Notes: generated by a model not told the origin, from the sequence alone. Positions 16,019 to 26,044 are shown, counted from the first letter of the stretch. The stretch is DNA of 39,130 nucleotides from an uncultured Bacteroidaceae bacterium (GCA_905234125.1 CAJOGQ010000016.1:1-39130), one strand, 5' to 3'. A program made the numbers and translations.

Positions 16019-17149
16019 TCATTCCTCAAATGTCACGATGAAAGCTTGTGGGAACTTGTCTAAGATGGACTTGCGCAGTTCCTTCGCCTCTTCCAGCGTA
16101 GTGGCCGAACCGTAGGTATAGGTGTATCGCCCGTCCTTCTGATGTATCTCGCATTTCAGTCCCTTGAACTGCTTGTCATTGCTCTTCAGTTTGACGCTTC
16201 CTGACAGGACTTGCACCTTATACACCGTTCTGGGTCCCGATGGCTTGTCTGCAGAAACCGCTGCTGGAGTGCTTTCCTGCTTGGATACCTCCGATGTCTG
16301 GGCTGGCGTGGTTGGAGTCGTTGTGTTCTGCACAGGGGCAGCTGTGGGCTTCTCCAACTTTGCTTCCTTGCCAGTTTTCTGCGCTGCATATTTGGCGATG
16401 GCGTTGTAGATGCTCTTGGCCATCAGGTTCTGGCCGTCCCGTGTCATCAGGAACCGCTCTTCCTCGGGTGTGGAGATGAAGCCGACCTCAAGCAAGACGC
16501 TGGGCATGTAGGTGAGGCGGAGCACGGCGAGGTTGGCCTGACGGACGCCCATGTCCTTACGTCCTCCCGTGTGAACCATTTCATCCTGCGCCATCTTGGC
16601 GAAGACCACGCTCTCCTTCATGTCGTGATCCTGCATCAGTTCATACATGATGTTGGCTTCTGTCGATGAGCCGTAGTTGTATTTCTTGGCCGCGTCGCCT
16701 TCGAGGGCGATGACCGAGTTCTCCCGCTTCTCCACTTCCAGGTTTGTGCCCACCGACTTGAGGCTCAACGTGTACGACTGCACTCCGTAGGCATAATGTC
16801 CGGCATTCTTGGGCAGGGCGTTCACGTGGATGGAGACGAACAAATCCGCCTTGGCCTTGTTGGCAATCTCTGCACGGCGACCCAGTTCGATGAACACATC
16901 CGTCGAGCGCGTATAGACGAGCTTGATTTCCGGATGATTGTTCTTCAGCAGACGTCCCACCTCCATCGTGATATTATAGGCGATGTCCTTCTCGCGGTTG
17001 CGGGGCGATGAACCGATGGTGCCGGGATCCTTCCCTCCATGTCCGGCATCGAGCACCACCACAAACTTCCCGTCGGCAGTGATGGCCGAGGCGGGGAGCG
17101 AGCAGAAAAGTGCGCCTATATATATAATAATGTGTAGGAGTCTTCTCAT
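16019..17149 (-). CDS. N-acetylmuramoyl-L-alanine amidase (AmiC-like) with C-terminal SPOR-like region
   Basis: FVVVLDAGHGGKDPGTIGSSPRNREKDIAYNITMEVGRLL; VYKVQVLSGSVKLKSNDKQFKGLKCEIHQKDGRYTYTYGSATTLEEA. Confidence 0.9.
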   Translation of the reverse strand: MRRLLHIIIYIGALFCSLPASAITADGKFVVVLDAGHGGKDPGTIGSSPRNREKDIAYNITMEVGRLLKNNHPEIKLVYTRSTDVFIELGRRAEIANKAKADLFVSIHVNALPKNAGHYAYGVQSYTLSLKSVGTNLEVEKRENSVIALEGDAAKKYNYGSSTEANIMYELMQDHDMKESVVFAKMAQDEMVHTGGRKDMGVRQANLAVLRLTYMPSVLLEVGFISTPEEERFLMTRDGQNLMAKSIYNAIAKYAAQKTGKEAKLEKPTAAPVQNTTTPTTPAQTSEVSKQESTPAAVSADKPSGPRTVYKVQVLSGSVKLKSNDKQFKGLKCEIHQKDGRYTYTYGSATTLEEAKELRKSILDKFPQAFIVTFEE

Positions 17150-17167
17150 ATCAATTAAAATTCGTTG

Positions 17168-17175
17168 CAAAGGTA
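17168..17175 (-). promoter_or_regulatory. -7 box (TACCTTTG) for the amidase gene
   Basis: CAAAGGTA on the plus strand. Confidence 0.5.
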
Positions 17176-17272
17176 GTGAAAGTCAAAGACAAAACAAAAT
17201 GAAAGAACTTTTTTTTTATTTTTATTGGACAAAAACTCAAACAAATGACAAAACCGACTACTACTTTGAGAC

Positions 17273-19408
17273 TTAATGTGTTAGATGGAACTTCACGCCA
17301 CCCATGATCCAGAGGCCGGGCTGGAGGACGTTGGGATGGTCGTAGTAGTGGTGATTCGTCAGGTTGTTGGCCTGGACGTAGAGGGTCGAGTGGGGGAGGG
17401 TCCACTGGATTTTGAGGTCGAGCGTGGCGGTGGCGCCGAAGGGTTGGGATTGGCCGGTCTGGGCGTTGTCGAAGGCACCGGAACGGTTCTTGAGGGTGAA
17501 ATCCCATTGGGCGGTGAGGTGCGGGAGGATGCTGTGGTTGAGCGAGGCGACGAGTTTGTGGCGGAGGAAGGTCATGCGGGAAACGTAGTTGAGAGTTGAG
17601 AGTTGAGAGGTGATAGTTGACAGTTGTGGGGAGCCTGCTCGCCACTTGTAGTTGTAGCAGTAGGAGAGGGTGAGGCGCTGGAGGAGGGAGTGGATGCCCC
17701 ATTGTTGGGTGAAGTCGAAGGTGGCGAGGGCTTCGGCGCCGAGGGTGTTGATGTCGCTGTTGGCGGTCTGGTAGTAGGTGGAGTCGGGATGTTTCACCCA
17801 GTCGATCATGTCGGTTCCGTGGCGGTAGAAGCCTTTGGTCTGGAGGCGGTAGAAGGAGCCGGTGAAGGAGGCACCGAGGTGCCAGTCTGTGCTCTTCTCG
17901 GGCTTGAGGCGGAGGTTCCCTTGCAGGCCGGGGCCGTTGTAGTAGAGGTCGGTGTAGGTGGGGGTGCGAAGGCTCTGGTTGAAGGAGGCAAAGAGCTTCA
18001 GCGCTTCAGTGGGTCGCCAGGAGAGGTCGATGCCGGGGTAGAGTCGCATGGAGCCTTCGACGGAGGTGTTGTGGTTGGCCAGCATGCCGACGGAAAGGGT
18101 CACGTGGTCGAAGAGGATGTCGTGCTCGGCGTAGAGGCTGAGGTTGGTTCGTCCGTCCTTATATTGATAATAGGTGTCGTGGCCAGGCACTTTGTAGCGG
18201 TGCTGGTCTTGGGCGGGGATTTCCTTGCCGAGACGGGTGGAGAGGATATTCTCGCGCCGGAGTTCGAGGCCGATGGCGGTCTTGCCGAGTGCCCAGGTGG
18301 TGTAGGCGTTGGCATTGGCGCCATAGACGTTGGTCTGGTGGAAGTTCTGGTAGGCTTGGGGATTGGCTCGTCGCCAGACGTAGTGGTCGAGGGAGCGGTT
18401 CCAGTAGAGCTGGACGGGCACATGGATGCGTCCCTTGTATTCGGCTTGGAGGGCAATCAGATAGCGGCGGTCTTCCTCATACTGCGTGTCGGAGCCGGTG
18501 CCGTAGAAGGTGTTGGCGCCGTAGTTCATGGTGCTGAGCCCAGCCTGCAGGTTGGCGTCGAAGTGCTGGCTCTCGTAGCGTCCGTTCCAGTAGGCGTTGC
18601 CCTTGTTGAAGTCGTCGTTGGTGGTTCCACCGTCGCTGCGGGTGTAGCCTCCGCTGATGCGGTTGTTGAAGTGGGCAGTTTTCAGTGCCCCGAAGGCATT
18701 GGCACCGAAGGTTCCGTAGGAGCCTCCTTGCAGATGGGCACCCAGCGAATTGCCGTGCTCGTTGCGAGTGACGATGTTGATGGCTCCGGCGAAGGCTTGG
18801 CTTCCGTAGATTCGGCTGGCTCCTCCTTCGATGATTTCGATGCGCTCGATGTCATCGACGTTGACGGGGAGATCGACGGTCAGATGGCCGGTGTGGGGAT
18901 TGGAGATGTTGATGCCGTTGAGCAGGACGGTGAGCTGATCCTCGGTTCCGCCGTTCACGCCGATGTCGGTCTGAATGCCGAAGCCTCCACGTTGCCTGAC
19001 GTCCACTCCTGCGGAGAGTTTCAGCAGGTCGTTGACGGACTGGGCACTGGAGGCTTCGATATCCTGACGGTTGATGACTTGGACGAGGCGGACGGCCTTG
19101 TCTGCAGGAAGTGGGGCACGGGTGGCGATCACCTCCACGGGGATGAGGAGGAGGGAGTCGAGGGCATCGTCGGGGCTATCTGTGCCACAGCCACTTGCGG
19201 AGCTGGAGGACTGTCCGTCGTTGTGACCCTGCTCATGACTCATGGCCATCATGGCTGCAGCTGAGTCGGGACAGGCGAAGGTGAGGGTGGCAACGCTGAG
19301 GACAGCGATGCGGATTTCGCGCTTCAGACTGAGGAAGATGGCGTCGCCATGACGGGTGAAGTGGTGCCAGACGATGGCCTTGGGTTTCTGATTGAATATT
19401 TTTTTCAT
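17273..19408 (-). CDS. TonB-dependent receptor (BtuB-like) with extended N-terminal signal region
   Basis: QVINRQDIEASSAQSVNDLLKLSAGVDVRQRGGFGIQTDIGVNGGTEDQLTVLLNGINISNPHTGH plug; C-terminal barrel. Confidence 0.9.
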   Translation of the reverse strand: MKKIFNQKPKAIVWHHFTRHGDAIFLSLKREIRIAVLSVATLTFACPDSAAAMMAMSHEQGHNDGQSSSSASGCGTDSPDDALDSLLLIPVEVIATRAPLPADKAVRLVQVINRQDIEASSAQSVNDLLKLSAGVDVRQRGGFGIQTDIGVNGGTEDQLTVLLNGINISNPHTGHLTVDLPVNVDDIERIEIIEGGASRIYGSQAFAGAINIVTRNEHGNSLGAHLQGGSYGTFGANAFGALKTAHFNNRISGGYTRSDGGTTNDDFNKGNAYWNGRYESQHFDANLQAGLSTMNYGANTFYGTGSDTQYEEDRRYLIALQAEYKGRIHVPVQLYWNRSLDHYVWRRANPQAYQNFHQTNVYGANANAYTTWALGKTAIGLELRRENILSTRLGKEIPAQDQHRYKVPGHDTYYQYKDGRTNLSLYAEHDILFDHVTLSVGMLANHNTSVEGSMRLYPGIDLSWRPTEALKLFASFNQSLRTPTYTDLYYNGPGLQGNLRLKPEKSTDWHLGASFTGSFYRLQTKGFYRHGTDMIDWVKHPDSTYYQTANSDINTLGAEALATFDFTQQWGIHSLLQRLTLSYCYNYKWRAGSPQLSTITSQLSTLNYVSRMTFLRHKLVASLNHSILPHLTAQWDFTLKNRSGAFDNAQTGQSQPFGATATLDLKIQWTLPHSTLYVQANNLTNHHYYDHPNVLQPGLWIMGGVKFHLTH
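17587..17628. repeat. GAGAGTTGA-type dispersed repeat inside the TonB receptor ORF
   Basis: gttgagagttgagagttgagaggtgatagttgacagttg; translates in frame as QLSTITSQLSTLNY. Confidence 0.8.
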
Positions 19409-19430
19409 TGCTTTTTGAATTTTGAGTTAT

Positions 19431-20903
19431 TTATTGTCTCTTCAGGTTTCTCTCCGCATCCATCCTCAGCAGAATGAAGAGGAGGAGGGTGAAGCCCCAT
19501 AGGTTGGAGCCTCCGTAGGAGAAGAAGGGGAGGGGGATGCCGATGACAGGCGTGAGGCCGAGCACCATGCCGACGTTGATGAACAGATGGAAGAGGAAGA
19601 TGCAGAGCACGCAGTAGCCATAGACTCGTCCCATTGTGAAGGGTTGTCGTTCAGCGACGATGATGAGTCGCAGGATGAAGGCGAGATAGACAGCGAGAAC
19701 TGCTGCGGAACCGAGGAATCCTTCTTCCTCACCGACGGTGCAGAAGATGAAGTCGGTGTGCTGTTCTGGCACGTAGCGGAGTTTGGTCTGGGTGCCGTTG
19801 AGGAAGCCCTTTCCGTAGAGTCCACCCGAACCGATGGCGATTTTGGCCTGATTGACGTTGTAGCCCGCTCCACGCAGGTCGTCCTTCTTGCCGAGCAGAA
19901 CCTCGATGCGTGTGCGCTGGTGGTCGGCCAAATGGTCGAAGATGGTGCTGCTGAGGTAGTAGAGCGAGCAAGAGAGGATGGCGAAGAGGGCGATGAGCGC
20001 GTATTTATAGATGTGCGTGTAGAAGGCGAGACCTATGATGTAGAGAATCATCAGGACGCAAGCGCCAAGCATCACGTAGCAGGCGTTGAATGGGATGACG
20101 AAGCTGGAGAACAGCAGGGCGATGAGCGTGGCTCCGTAGCACACGGATGCCATCAGTTTGACGGCCAGCATGTTCTGGCAATAAACCCAGACCATGCCGA
20201 TGGTGAAGGTCATGGCTAAGAGCAGGACAGTGAATTCACCAACCGATATGGGCATGTCGCCAATCATGTCGTCGCTGAACTTCATGCCCACCACGAAATA
20301 TACCACGCAGGCGAAGCCGCTGAAGAGCATGGAGCCGGTCATTCCTTCGCGATAGAGCATCAGGAAGAAGGCGAAATAGACAAGTGCGGAACCTGTCTCC
20401 TTTTGGCCGATGATGAGGAGCATCGGGAGCATGATCAGGCCAATGGCGATGGCGAGGTCTTTCGTCTTCTTGATGTTGAAACCATATCTGTCCATGAATT
20501 TGCCCAAGGCCAGCGCAACAGCAAATTTGGCGAACTCAGCGGGCTGAATCTTGACCGACCCGCCGATGGGCAACCACGAACGGGAGCCCTTTGTGTCGGG
20601 GGCAATGACGATGGTGACGGCCAGGAGAATCATCATGGCTCCGTAGATGACGTAGGCGGCTGTGTCGTAGAAGCGCTTCTCGATGAGCATCAGCACAGCG
20701 GCCAGTACCAACGACGAGGCTCCCCACACGATTTGCTTGCCCGAGTTCGTCTCCCACGCGAAGAGGTTGGGATTGTTGAAGTCGTAGCAGGCACCGCACA
20801 CGCTGAACCATCCCCACACAATCAGAATCACGTAGAGCAGAATGGTCACCCAGTCGATGCTGAGGAATATGCCTTTGTTATCTCTCTCTTGTTCCATAAT
20901 CAA
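19431..20903 (-). CDS. rodA: Rod shape-determining protein RodA (SEDS)
   Basis: GSRSWLPIGGSVKIQPAEFAKFAVALALGKFMDRYG; GVIPLPFFSYGGS-type motif IGIPLPFFSYGGSN. Confidence 0.93.
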   Translation of the reverse strand: MIMEQERDNKGIFLSIDWVTILLYVILIVWGWFSVCGACYDFNNPNLFAWETNSGKQIVWGASSLVLAAVLMLIEKRFYDTAAYVIYGAMMILLAVTIVIAPDTKGSRSWLPIGGSVKIQPAEFAKFAVALALGKFMDRYGFNIKKTKDLAIAIGLIMLPMLLIIGQKETGSALVYFAFFLMLYREGMTGSMLFSGFACVVYFVVGMKFSDDMIGDMPISVGEFTVLLLAMTFTIGMVWVYCQNMLAVKLMASVCYGATLIALLFSSFVIPFNACYVMLGACVLMILYIIGLAFYTHIYKYALIALFAILSCSLYYLSSTIFDHLADHQRTRIEVLLGKKDDLRGAGYNVNQAKIAIGSGGLYGKGFLNGTQTKLRYVPEQHTDFIFCTVGEEEGFLGSAAVLAVYLAFILRLIIVAERQPFTMGRVYGYCVLCIFLFHLFINVGMVLGLTPVIGIPLPFFSYGGSNLWGFTLLLFILLRMDAERNLKRQ

Positions 20904-22722
20904 TGTGTCTGTTTTGGAAGGCCGTGGCCTTGGCCTCGCTGCCTGGCGAGAGTTCGCCCTTGATGTATTGCTCCATCATCAGCGCTCCGATGGGCACACC
21001 GAATGTGGCACCGAAACCACCATTCTCCACATAGACGGCGATGGCAATTTGAGGGTCATCCTTCGGAGCGAAACCCATGAAAGCTGAGTGGTCTTTGCCT
21101 CGGTTCTGCGCCGTACCAGTTTTTCCGCACACTTCGTACATCGTCGTGTTGGCACTTCGGCAGGTTCCGCCCAGAACGGCCTTGCGCATACCCTCCACCA
21201 CCAGCTCGTAGTTTTCCTTCTTCACCTTGGTGTAGTGCTTCACCTTCAGGCTGTCGGCAATCTGTCCGTCCTCAATCGCCTTGACGACATGAGGCGTGAT
21301 GTAGTAGCCCCGATTGGCGATGGTGGCACCGAGATTGGCAATCTGCAACGGACTGAGTGTCACCTCGCCCTGTCCGATGGCGATGGAGATGACGCCCAAC
21401 GCATTCCACTTGCCCAGCCGGCGGTCGTAGTATTCGGCATTCGGGATCATGCCACGGGCTTCACCAGGCAGGTCAACCCCCAATTTGTAGCCGAATCCCA
21501 TCGAAACCATGTAGTTCTTCCACGTGGTCATGGCCTCCTGAATGGTCTTGTAGTTCGTGCGGTTGTTCAGCATGTGGTAAAGTCCCCAGCAGAAATAGCC
21601 GTTGCACGAAGTGGCGATGGCAGGAATCAGCGGAAGTGGGGAACCATGTCCGTGACAGCCCACTCGCATGCCATGGGTGACGAAGCCACGATAGCAGGGA
21701 TAGGCGGTGGACGGGGTGATGATGCCTTCTTGCAGGAACGTCAGCGCCTGCGACGTCTTGAACGTGGAGCCCGGAGGATAGGTTCCGGAGATGGCTCGGT
21801 TCAGCATCGGCTTCATCGGGTCGCGTTGCATCTCCATCATCTGTGCGCCACGTTGCTTGCCCTCCATGCGATGAGGGTCATAGCTTGGCGAACTGACCAT
21901 GCAGAGAATCTCGCCTGTCTTCGGCTCGATGGCCACGATAGCACCCATCTTTCCCTCCATCAGACGCTCGCCCAAGGCCTGCAACTTGGCATCGATGGAC
22001 AGCGTGATGTTCTTGCCTGGAACGGGTTTGCGGTCAAACTTTCCGTTCTGATAATGTCCCTGGATACGTCCACGGGCATCGCGCAACAGCACTTCCACAC
22101 CCTTGATGCCACGGAGCTCAGGCTCATAACTGCGCTCCACACCTTGCTTGCCGATATAATCGCCTGGGTCGTAATAGTCGTCGTTGTCCACTTCCTTCTG
22201 CGACACCTCCGCCACATCGCCCAGCACATGGGCACAGTAGTCGGTGGCATATCTGCGGATGGTTCGTTCCCTGACATTGAAGCCATGAAAACGGAACAGC
22301 TTCTCCTGCAGGATGCTGAACTCCTGCGAAGAAATCTGGTTCATGAACAGCTGTGGTGTGTAGGGGGAGTAACCGGGATTCTTGTTGCGATCCTTGATCA
22401 GATTCATGCGTTCGTCAAACTGCTCTTTTGTCATGCCGAGCGTCTTGCAGAAGTCGAGCGTGTCGAGATTGTGCACCTCGCGCATCACGACCATCACGTC
22501 GTAGGCCGGCTGATTGAACACCAGCAGTTCTCCGTTGCGATCGTAGATGACACCACGCGCCGGGAAGATGACCTTGTTGAAGAAGGCATTGTTGTCGGCA
22601 GACTTCTTGTACTCTCCATCAGACAACTGAAGGAAAGCCAAGCGGGTGATATAGCTCAGGACAATGACCATGGCTATACCACCGATGACGTACTTGCGGT
22701 ATTCGTAACGATGACTTTTCAT
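20878..22722 (-). CDS. mrdA: Penicillin-binding protein 2
   Basis: NRAISGTYPPGSTFKTSQAL, YEVCGKTGTAQNRGKDHSAFMGFAP; ATG at 22722 overlaps the mreD stop (ATGA). Confidence 0.93.
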   Translation of the reverse strand: MKSHRYEYRKYVIGGIAMVIVLSYITRLAFLQLSDGEYKKSADNNAFFNKVIFPARGVIYDRNGELLVFNQPAYDVMVVMREVHNLDTLDFCKTLGMTKEQFDERMNLIKDRNKNPGYSPYTPQLFMNQISSQEFSILQEKLFRFHGFNVRERTIRRYATDYCAHVLGDVAEVSQKEVDNDDYYDPGDYIGKQGVERSYEPELRGIKGVEVLLRDARGRIQGHYQNGKFDRKPVPGKNITLSIDAKLQALGERLMEGKMGAIVAIEPKTGEILCMVSSPSYDPHRMEGKQRGAQMMEMQRDPMKPMLNRAISGTYPPGSTFKTSQALTFLQEGIITPSTAYPCYRGFVTHGMRVGCHGHGSPLPLIPAIATSCNGYFCWGLYHMLNNRTNYKTIQEAMTTWKNYMVSMGFGYKLGVDLPGEARGMIPNAEYYDRRLGKWNALGVISIAIGQGEVTLSPLQIANLGATIANRGYYITPHVVKAIEDGQIADSLKVKHYTKVKKENYELVVEGMRKAVLGGTCRSANTTMYEVCGKTGTAQNRGKDHSAFMGFAPKDDPQIAIAVYVENGGFGATFGVPIGALMMEQYIKGELSPGSEAKATAFQNRHIDYGTRER

Positions 22723-23231
22723 GGGTTCTTGCGTGGACGAACCAATAATTCTATGCCGATGATGATGAGCGTGGTCATGACTGCGCTTCCGACGATGGAA
22801 ATGGCTGTCATTGGCCAATCATTCAGGGTGAAAGCATCCAGCAGATAAAAAGCGCCGTTCAGCATGAGCATGAGCAACAAGACGTAGAACATGTAGTTCC
22901 AGAAGCCCAACGTTTCCATGGTGGGCGTGAAATCTTCTGCCGCATCGTGTGGGGTAAATATGCCAAGCAATGCGGGCTGGCACATGGCTATCAGCGTACA
23001 GGATGCCGAGGCCATGCCTGCCGTATTGCTGAAGATGTCGTAGAGCAAGCCGATGGCAAATCCCCACAGCAGGATGCTGATGCGCGATGTGTTGCGATGG
23101 AAACAGACCACCATGTAGCCTATCACCAAGGGGGTGACATAGCCCAGCAGGTGGATGTTGTTGCAAACCAACACCTGGAAGAATAGCAGAATGCACAGTC
23201 TCAGGAGACGTGAAATGAATACTGAACTCAT
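22719..23231 (-). CDS. mreD: Rod shape-determining protein MreD
   Basis: Small multi-TM protein between mreC and mrdA. Confidence 0.8.
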   Translation of the reverse strand: MSSVFISRLLRLCILLFFQVLVCNNIHLLGYVTPLVIGYMVVCFHRNTSRISILLWGFAIGLLYDIFSNTAGMASASCTLIAMCQPALLGIFTPHDAAEDFTPTMETLGFWNYMFYVLLLMLMLNGAFYLLDAFTLNDWPMTAISIVGSAVMTTLIIIGIELLVRPRKNP

Positions 23232-24289
23232 CTTACTGTATCGGTTTTTACTGTTGCCTCTTGTTCGGAGGTCTGGGTTGTTTTCTTCTGTTCGGAAGTC
23301 TGAGCCCCCATCGTTTCGGCATACTTCTTCTCCAAGTCAGCCTTGATCATTTCCTCTTCGGCCTTCTTCTTCTTCTCTTCGTCAGCCTTTCGTTGGGCTT
23401 CTTCCGCATCTTTCTTCTGTTCCTGACTCTTGAGGATGCTGTCTTGCTTGGCAGGATCCACTGCCATCTCCTCCAACAGATGACGCTCTGGCGAATAGTA
23501 ATCCGTAATCACAGAAACCTCGCGCAGGGTGGGGAAGTCGGTGAACAGCCTCACTTTCAGCCTGTAGGACATGCCGTCAGTGGAGTCGTCGATGCCCGTG
23601 ACGATTCCGATGGGAAGTCCGGGAGGGAAGATGTCCGAGTAGCCGTTGGTCTCGACGATGTCATTCTTCTTCACCTTCGCATGACGGGGAATGCTGGTTG
23701 CGTATGCCACATTCGCATAGCCACGTTCCCACACCAACGAACCAAAGTATTCCGAGTCCTTCAGACGGCAACTCACATGGCTGTTCTCGTTCAGCAGGGG
23801 CATCACGATGCTGTAGTGGAGGCTCGTCATATAGACGATGCCCACGATGCCTCGCGAGCAAATCACACCCATCTCTGGTCGGATACCATCCACCTCTCCC
23901 TTATTGATGGTGATGAGGTTGTTGGCCTTGTGCAGGGTGCTGTTCACCACCTGGGCAGGAATGGTGTGGTAGAGCGCAGGCAATTCAGGCATACGCTTCA
24001 CGCTGTCATTCTGTAGGGCTTCTTCCAACTGTTGGCGCAGACCATACACCTCCTTGCGGAGTTCCTCATTGGCCAACTCCATGTTCTGGTTCTCCTCCCG
24101 CAGATGAATGTATGACGAAATGCCACTAATGACGTTGTAGGCCGTACCTACCACGTCATTAGCGGTTGTGAAATACACACTCTTCTGATAACCATTGTAA
24201 CTGAAGAGAAAGACCAGACTGATCACCTCCAGAGCAATGAACAGAAACCAGTGCCTATTCTTGATGATTAAGTCAATCAGTGCACGCAT
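23228..24289 (-). CDS. mreC: Rod shape-determining protein MreC
   Basis: LHKANNLITINKGEVDGIRPEMGVICSRGIVGIVYMTSLHYSIVMPLLNENSHVSCRL; charged C-terminal tail. Confidence 0.92.
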   Translation of the reverse strand: MRALIDLIIKNRHWFLFIALEVISLVFLFSYNGYQKSVYFTTANDVVGTAYNVISGISSYIHLREENQNMELANEELRKEVYGLRQQLEEALQNDSVKRMPELPALYHTIPAQVVNSTLHKANNLITINKGEVDGIRPEMGVICSRGIVGIVYMTSLHYSIVMPLLNENSHVSCRLKDSEYFGSLVWERGYANVAYATSIPRHAKVKKNDIVETNGYSDIFPPGLPIGIVTGIDDSTDGMSYRLKVRLFTDFPTLREVSVITDYYSPERHLLEEMAVDPAKQDSILKSQEQKKDAEEAQRKADEEKKKKAEEEMIKADLEKKYAETMGAQTSEQKKTTQTSEQEATVKTDTVR

Positions 24290-24296
24290 GGCACGC

Positions 24297-25319
24297 TTAT
24301 CTCATGAGGAACTGGAAATTATGAACGTTCTTCAAAGCGATGCCTGTACCCTTGGCCACTGAGTGCAATGGGTCGTCATCCACATGGAAAGGAATCTGCA
24401 TCTTTTCGGTCAGACGCTTGTCGAGGCCACGCAAGAGGGCACCGCCTCCAGTGAGCCAGATACCGTTCTTCACAATGTCGGCATAAATCTCTGGTGGTGT
24501 GGTTTCAAGTGCCTGAAGCACAGATGTTTCAATCTTGGCAATCGTCTTGTCGATGCAGTGTGCAATCTCCTGATAGCAAACGGCAATCTCCAATGGGAGG
24601 GCGGTAATCTTGTTGGGACCATGCACGATGAAGTCTTCTGGTGCTTCATCACCCAGGTCTGCCAAAGCCGAACCCACATTGATCTTGATGCGTTCTGCCA
24701 TGCGCTCCGACACCTTGATGTTGTGCTGATGAGCCATATAAGCCTGAATGTCGGCTGTCAGTTCGTCGCCTGCCACACGGATGGAGTTGTTGCTCACGAT
24801 ACCACCTAACGAGATGACGGCAATTTCAGTGGAACCACCACCTATATCGACCACCATTTGACCTTCGGCAGCCTCCACATCGATGCCACATCCAATGGCT
24901 GCAGCCATTGGTTCCTTGATGAGATACACGTCACGTCCGCCAGAGTGTTCAGCGCTGTCACGCACGGCACGAAGCTCTACTTCGGTAGAGCCCGATGGTA
25001 CACCGATCACCATGCGGAGGGAGGGGGTGAAGAGGTGATGGCCTGTCTTGACCATCTTCAGCATGCCACGCATCATCTGCTCGCAGGCAAAGAAGTCAGC
25101 AATCACACCGTCACGCAGAGGGCGACACACACGGATGTTCTCGTGAGCCTTCTCATACATCATTTTGGCTGTGTTACCCACAGCGATCATCTTTTTGGTG
25201 TCCTTGTCGAGGGCAACCACCGATGGCTCGTCCACCACAATCTTACCATTATAGGTGATGATGGTGTTAGCGGTGCCAAGGTCCATCGCTATATCTTGTG
25301 TCAAAGAGAAAAATCCCAT
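24297..25319 (-). CDS. mreB: Rod shape-determining protein MreB
   Basis: DIAMDLGTANTIITYNGKIVVDEPSVVALD; MVVDIGGGSTEIAVISLGG. Confidence 0.96.
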   Translation of the reverse strand: MGFFSLTQDIAMDLGTANTIITYNGKIVVDEPSVVALDKDTKKMIAVGNTAKMMYEKAHENIRVCRPLRDGVIADFFACEQMMRGMLKMVKTGHHLFTPSLRMVIGVPSGSTEVELRAVRDSAEHSGGRDVYLIKEPMAAAIGCGIDVEAAEGQMVVDIGGGSTEIAVISLGGIVSNNSIRVAGDELTADIQAYMAHQHNIKVSERMAERIKINVGSALADLGDEAPEDFIVHGPNKITALPLEIAVCYQEIAHCIDKTIAKIETSVLQALETTPPEIYADIVKNGIWLTGGGALLRGLDKRLTEKMQIPFHVDDDPLHSVAKGTGIALKNVHNFQFLMR

Positions 25320-25346
25320 AATATGTTGCGATTTACTGTTTTCTGC

Positions 25347-25941
25347 TTATTTTGCGAAATAATTGTGAATAGCTGTGTCGTAGTGGCTGGAAGTGGCGAA
25401 AGCGCGTTCAGCGAATTGTTTGCGCTGTGCCTTGGTGGTTTCAGCGCCTTGTGCCTTCACGATGTCGAGCAGGGGCTTGTATTCAGCCTTGCTGGGCACG
25501 ATGACCACATCGTTGAAGTTCTTGGCAGCTGCACGAATCAGGGAGATGCCACCGATGTCAATCTTCTCGATGATCGTGGGTTCGTCATTGGTCGATGCCA
25601 CAGTCTCCTCGAAGGGATAGAGGTCTACGATGACGAGGTCAATCTCTGGAATCTCGTATTTCGCCATCTCCTGCTGGTCGCTCGCCAATTCGCGACGTCC
25701 CAAAATGCCTCCAAACACCTTCGGGTGAAGTGTCTTCACACGTCCGCCGAGGATGGAAGGATATGTTGTCAAGTCTTCTACCTTTTGGCAAGGGTAGCCG
25801 AGACTCTCGATAAATGCTTGTGTACCTCCTGTTGAAAGGAACTTTACTCCATTTTTGTTCAGTTCTGCCAGCAACTCATCCAATCCATCTTTGTGGAACA
25901 CGGATATAAGCGCAGTTTTGATTTTCTTTGTGTCAGCCATT
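25347..25941 (-). CDS. Single-domain IMP cyclohydrolase (PurH N-terminal, MGS-like domain only)
   Basis: KTALISVFHKDGLDELLAELNKNGVKFLSTGGTQAFIESLGYPCQKVEDLTTYPSILGGRVKTLHPKVFGGIL; stops at ...SHYDTAIHNYFAK, the inter-domain boundary of bifunctional PurH. Confidence 0.85.
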
Positions 25942-26036
25942 GCCCTAATTGATTTATTATTATACCTATTGATTTGATGATTCCCAAAACGCTGTGTGCG
26001 CACACAATCGTGCACAAACTTTTGCTTTACGGACTG

Positions 26037-26044
26037 CAAAGTTA
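26037..26044 (-). promoter_or_regulatory. -7 box (TAACTTTG) for the IMP cyclohydrolase gene
   Basis: CAAAGTTA on the plus strand, ~95 nt before the ATG. Confidence 0.45.

Noticed and set aside
17624-19264. 546-aa plus-strand ORF
   Set aside because: Antisense shadow of the TonB receptor; Gly/Val-biased composition without recognisable domains
21088-22848. 586-aa plus-strand ORF
   Set aside because: Antisense to mrdA, which has unambiguous PBP2 motifs
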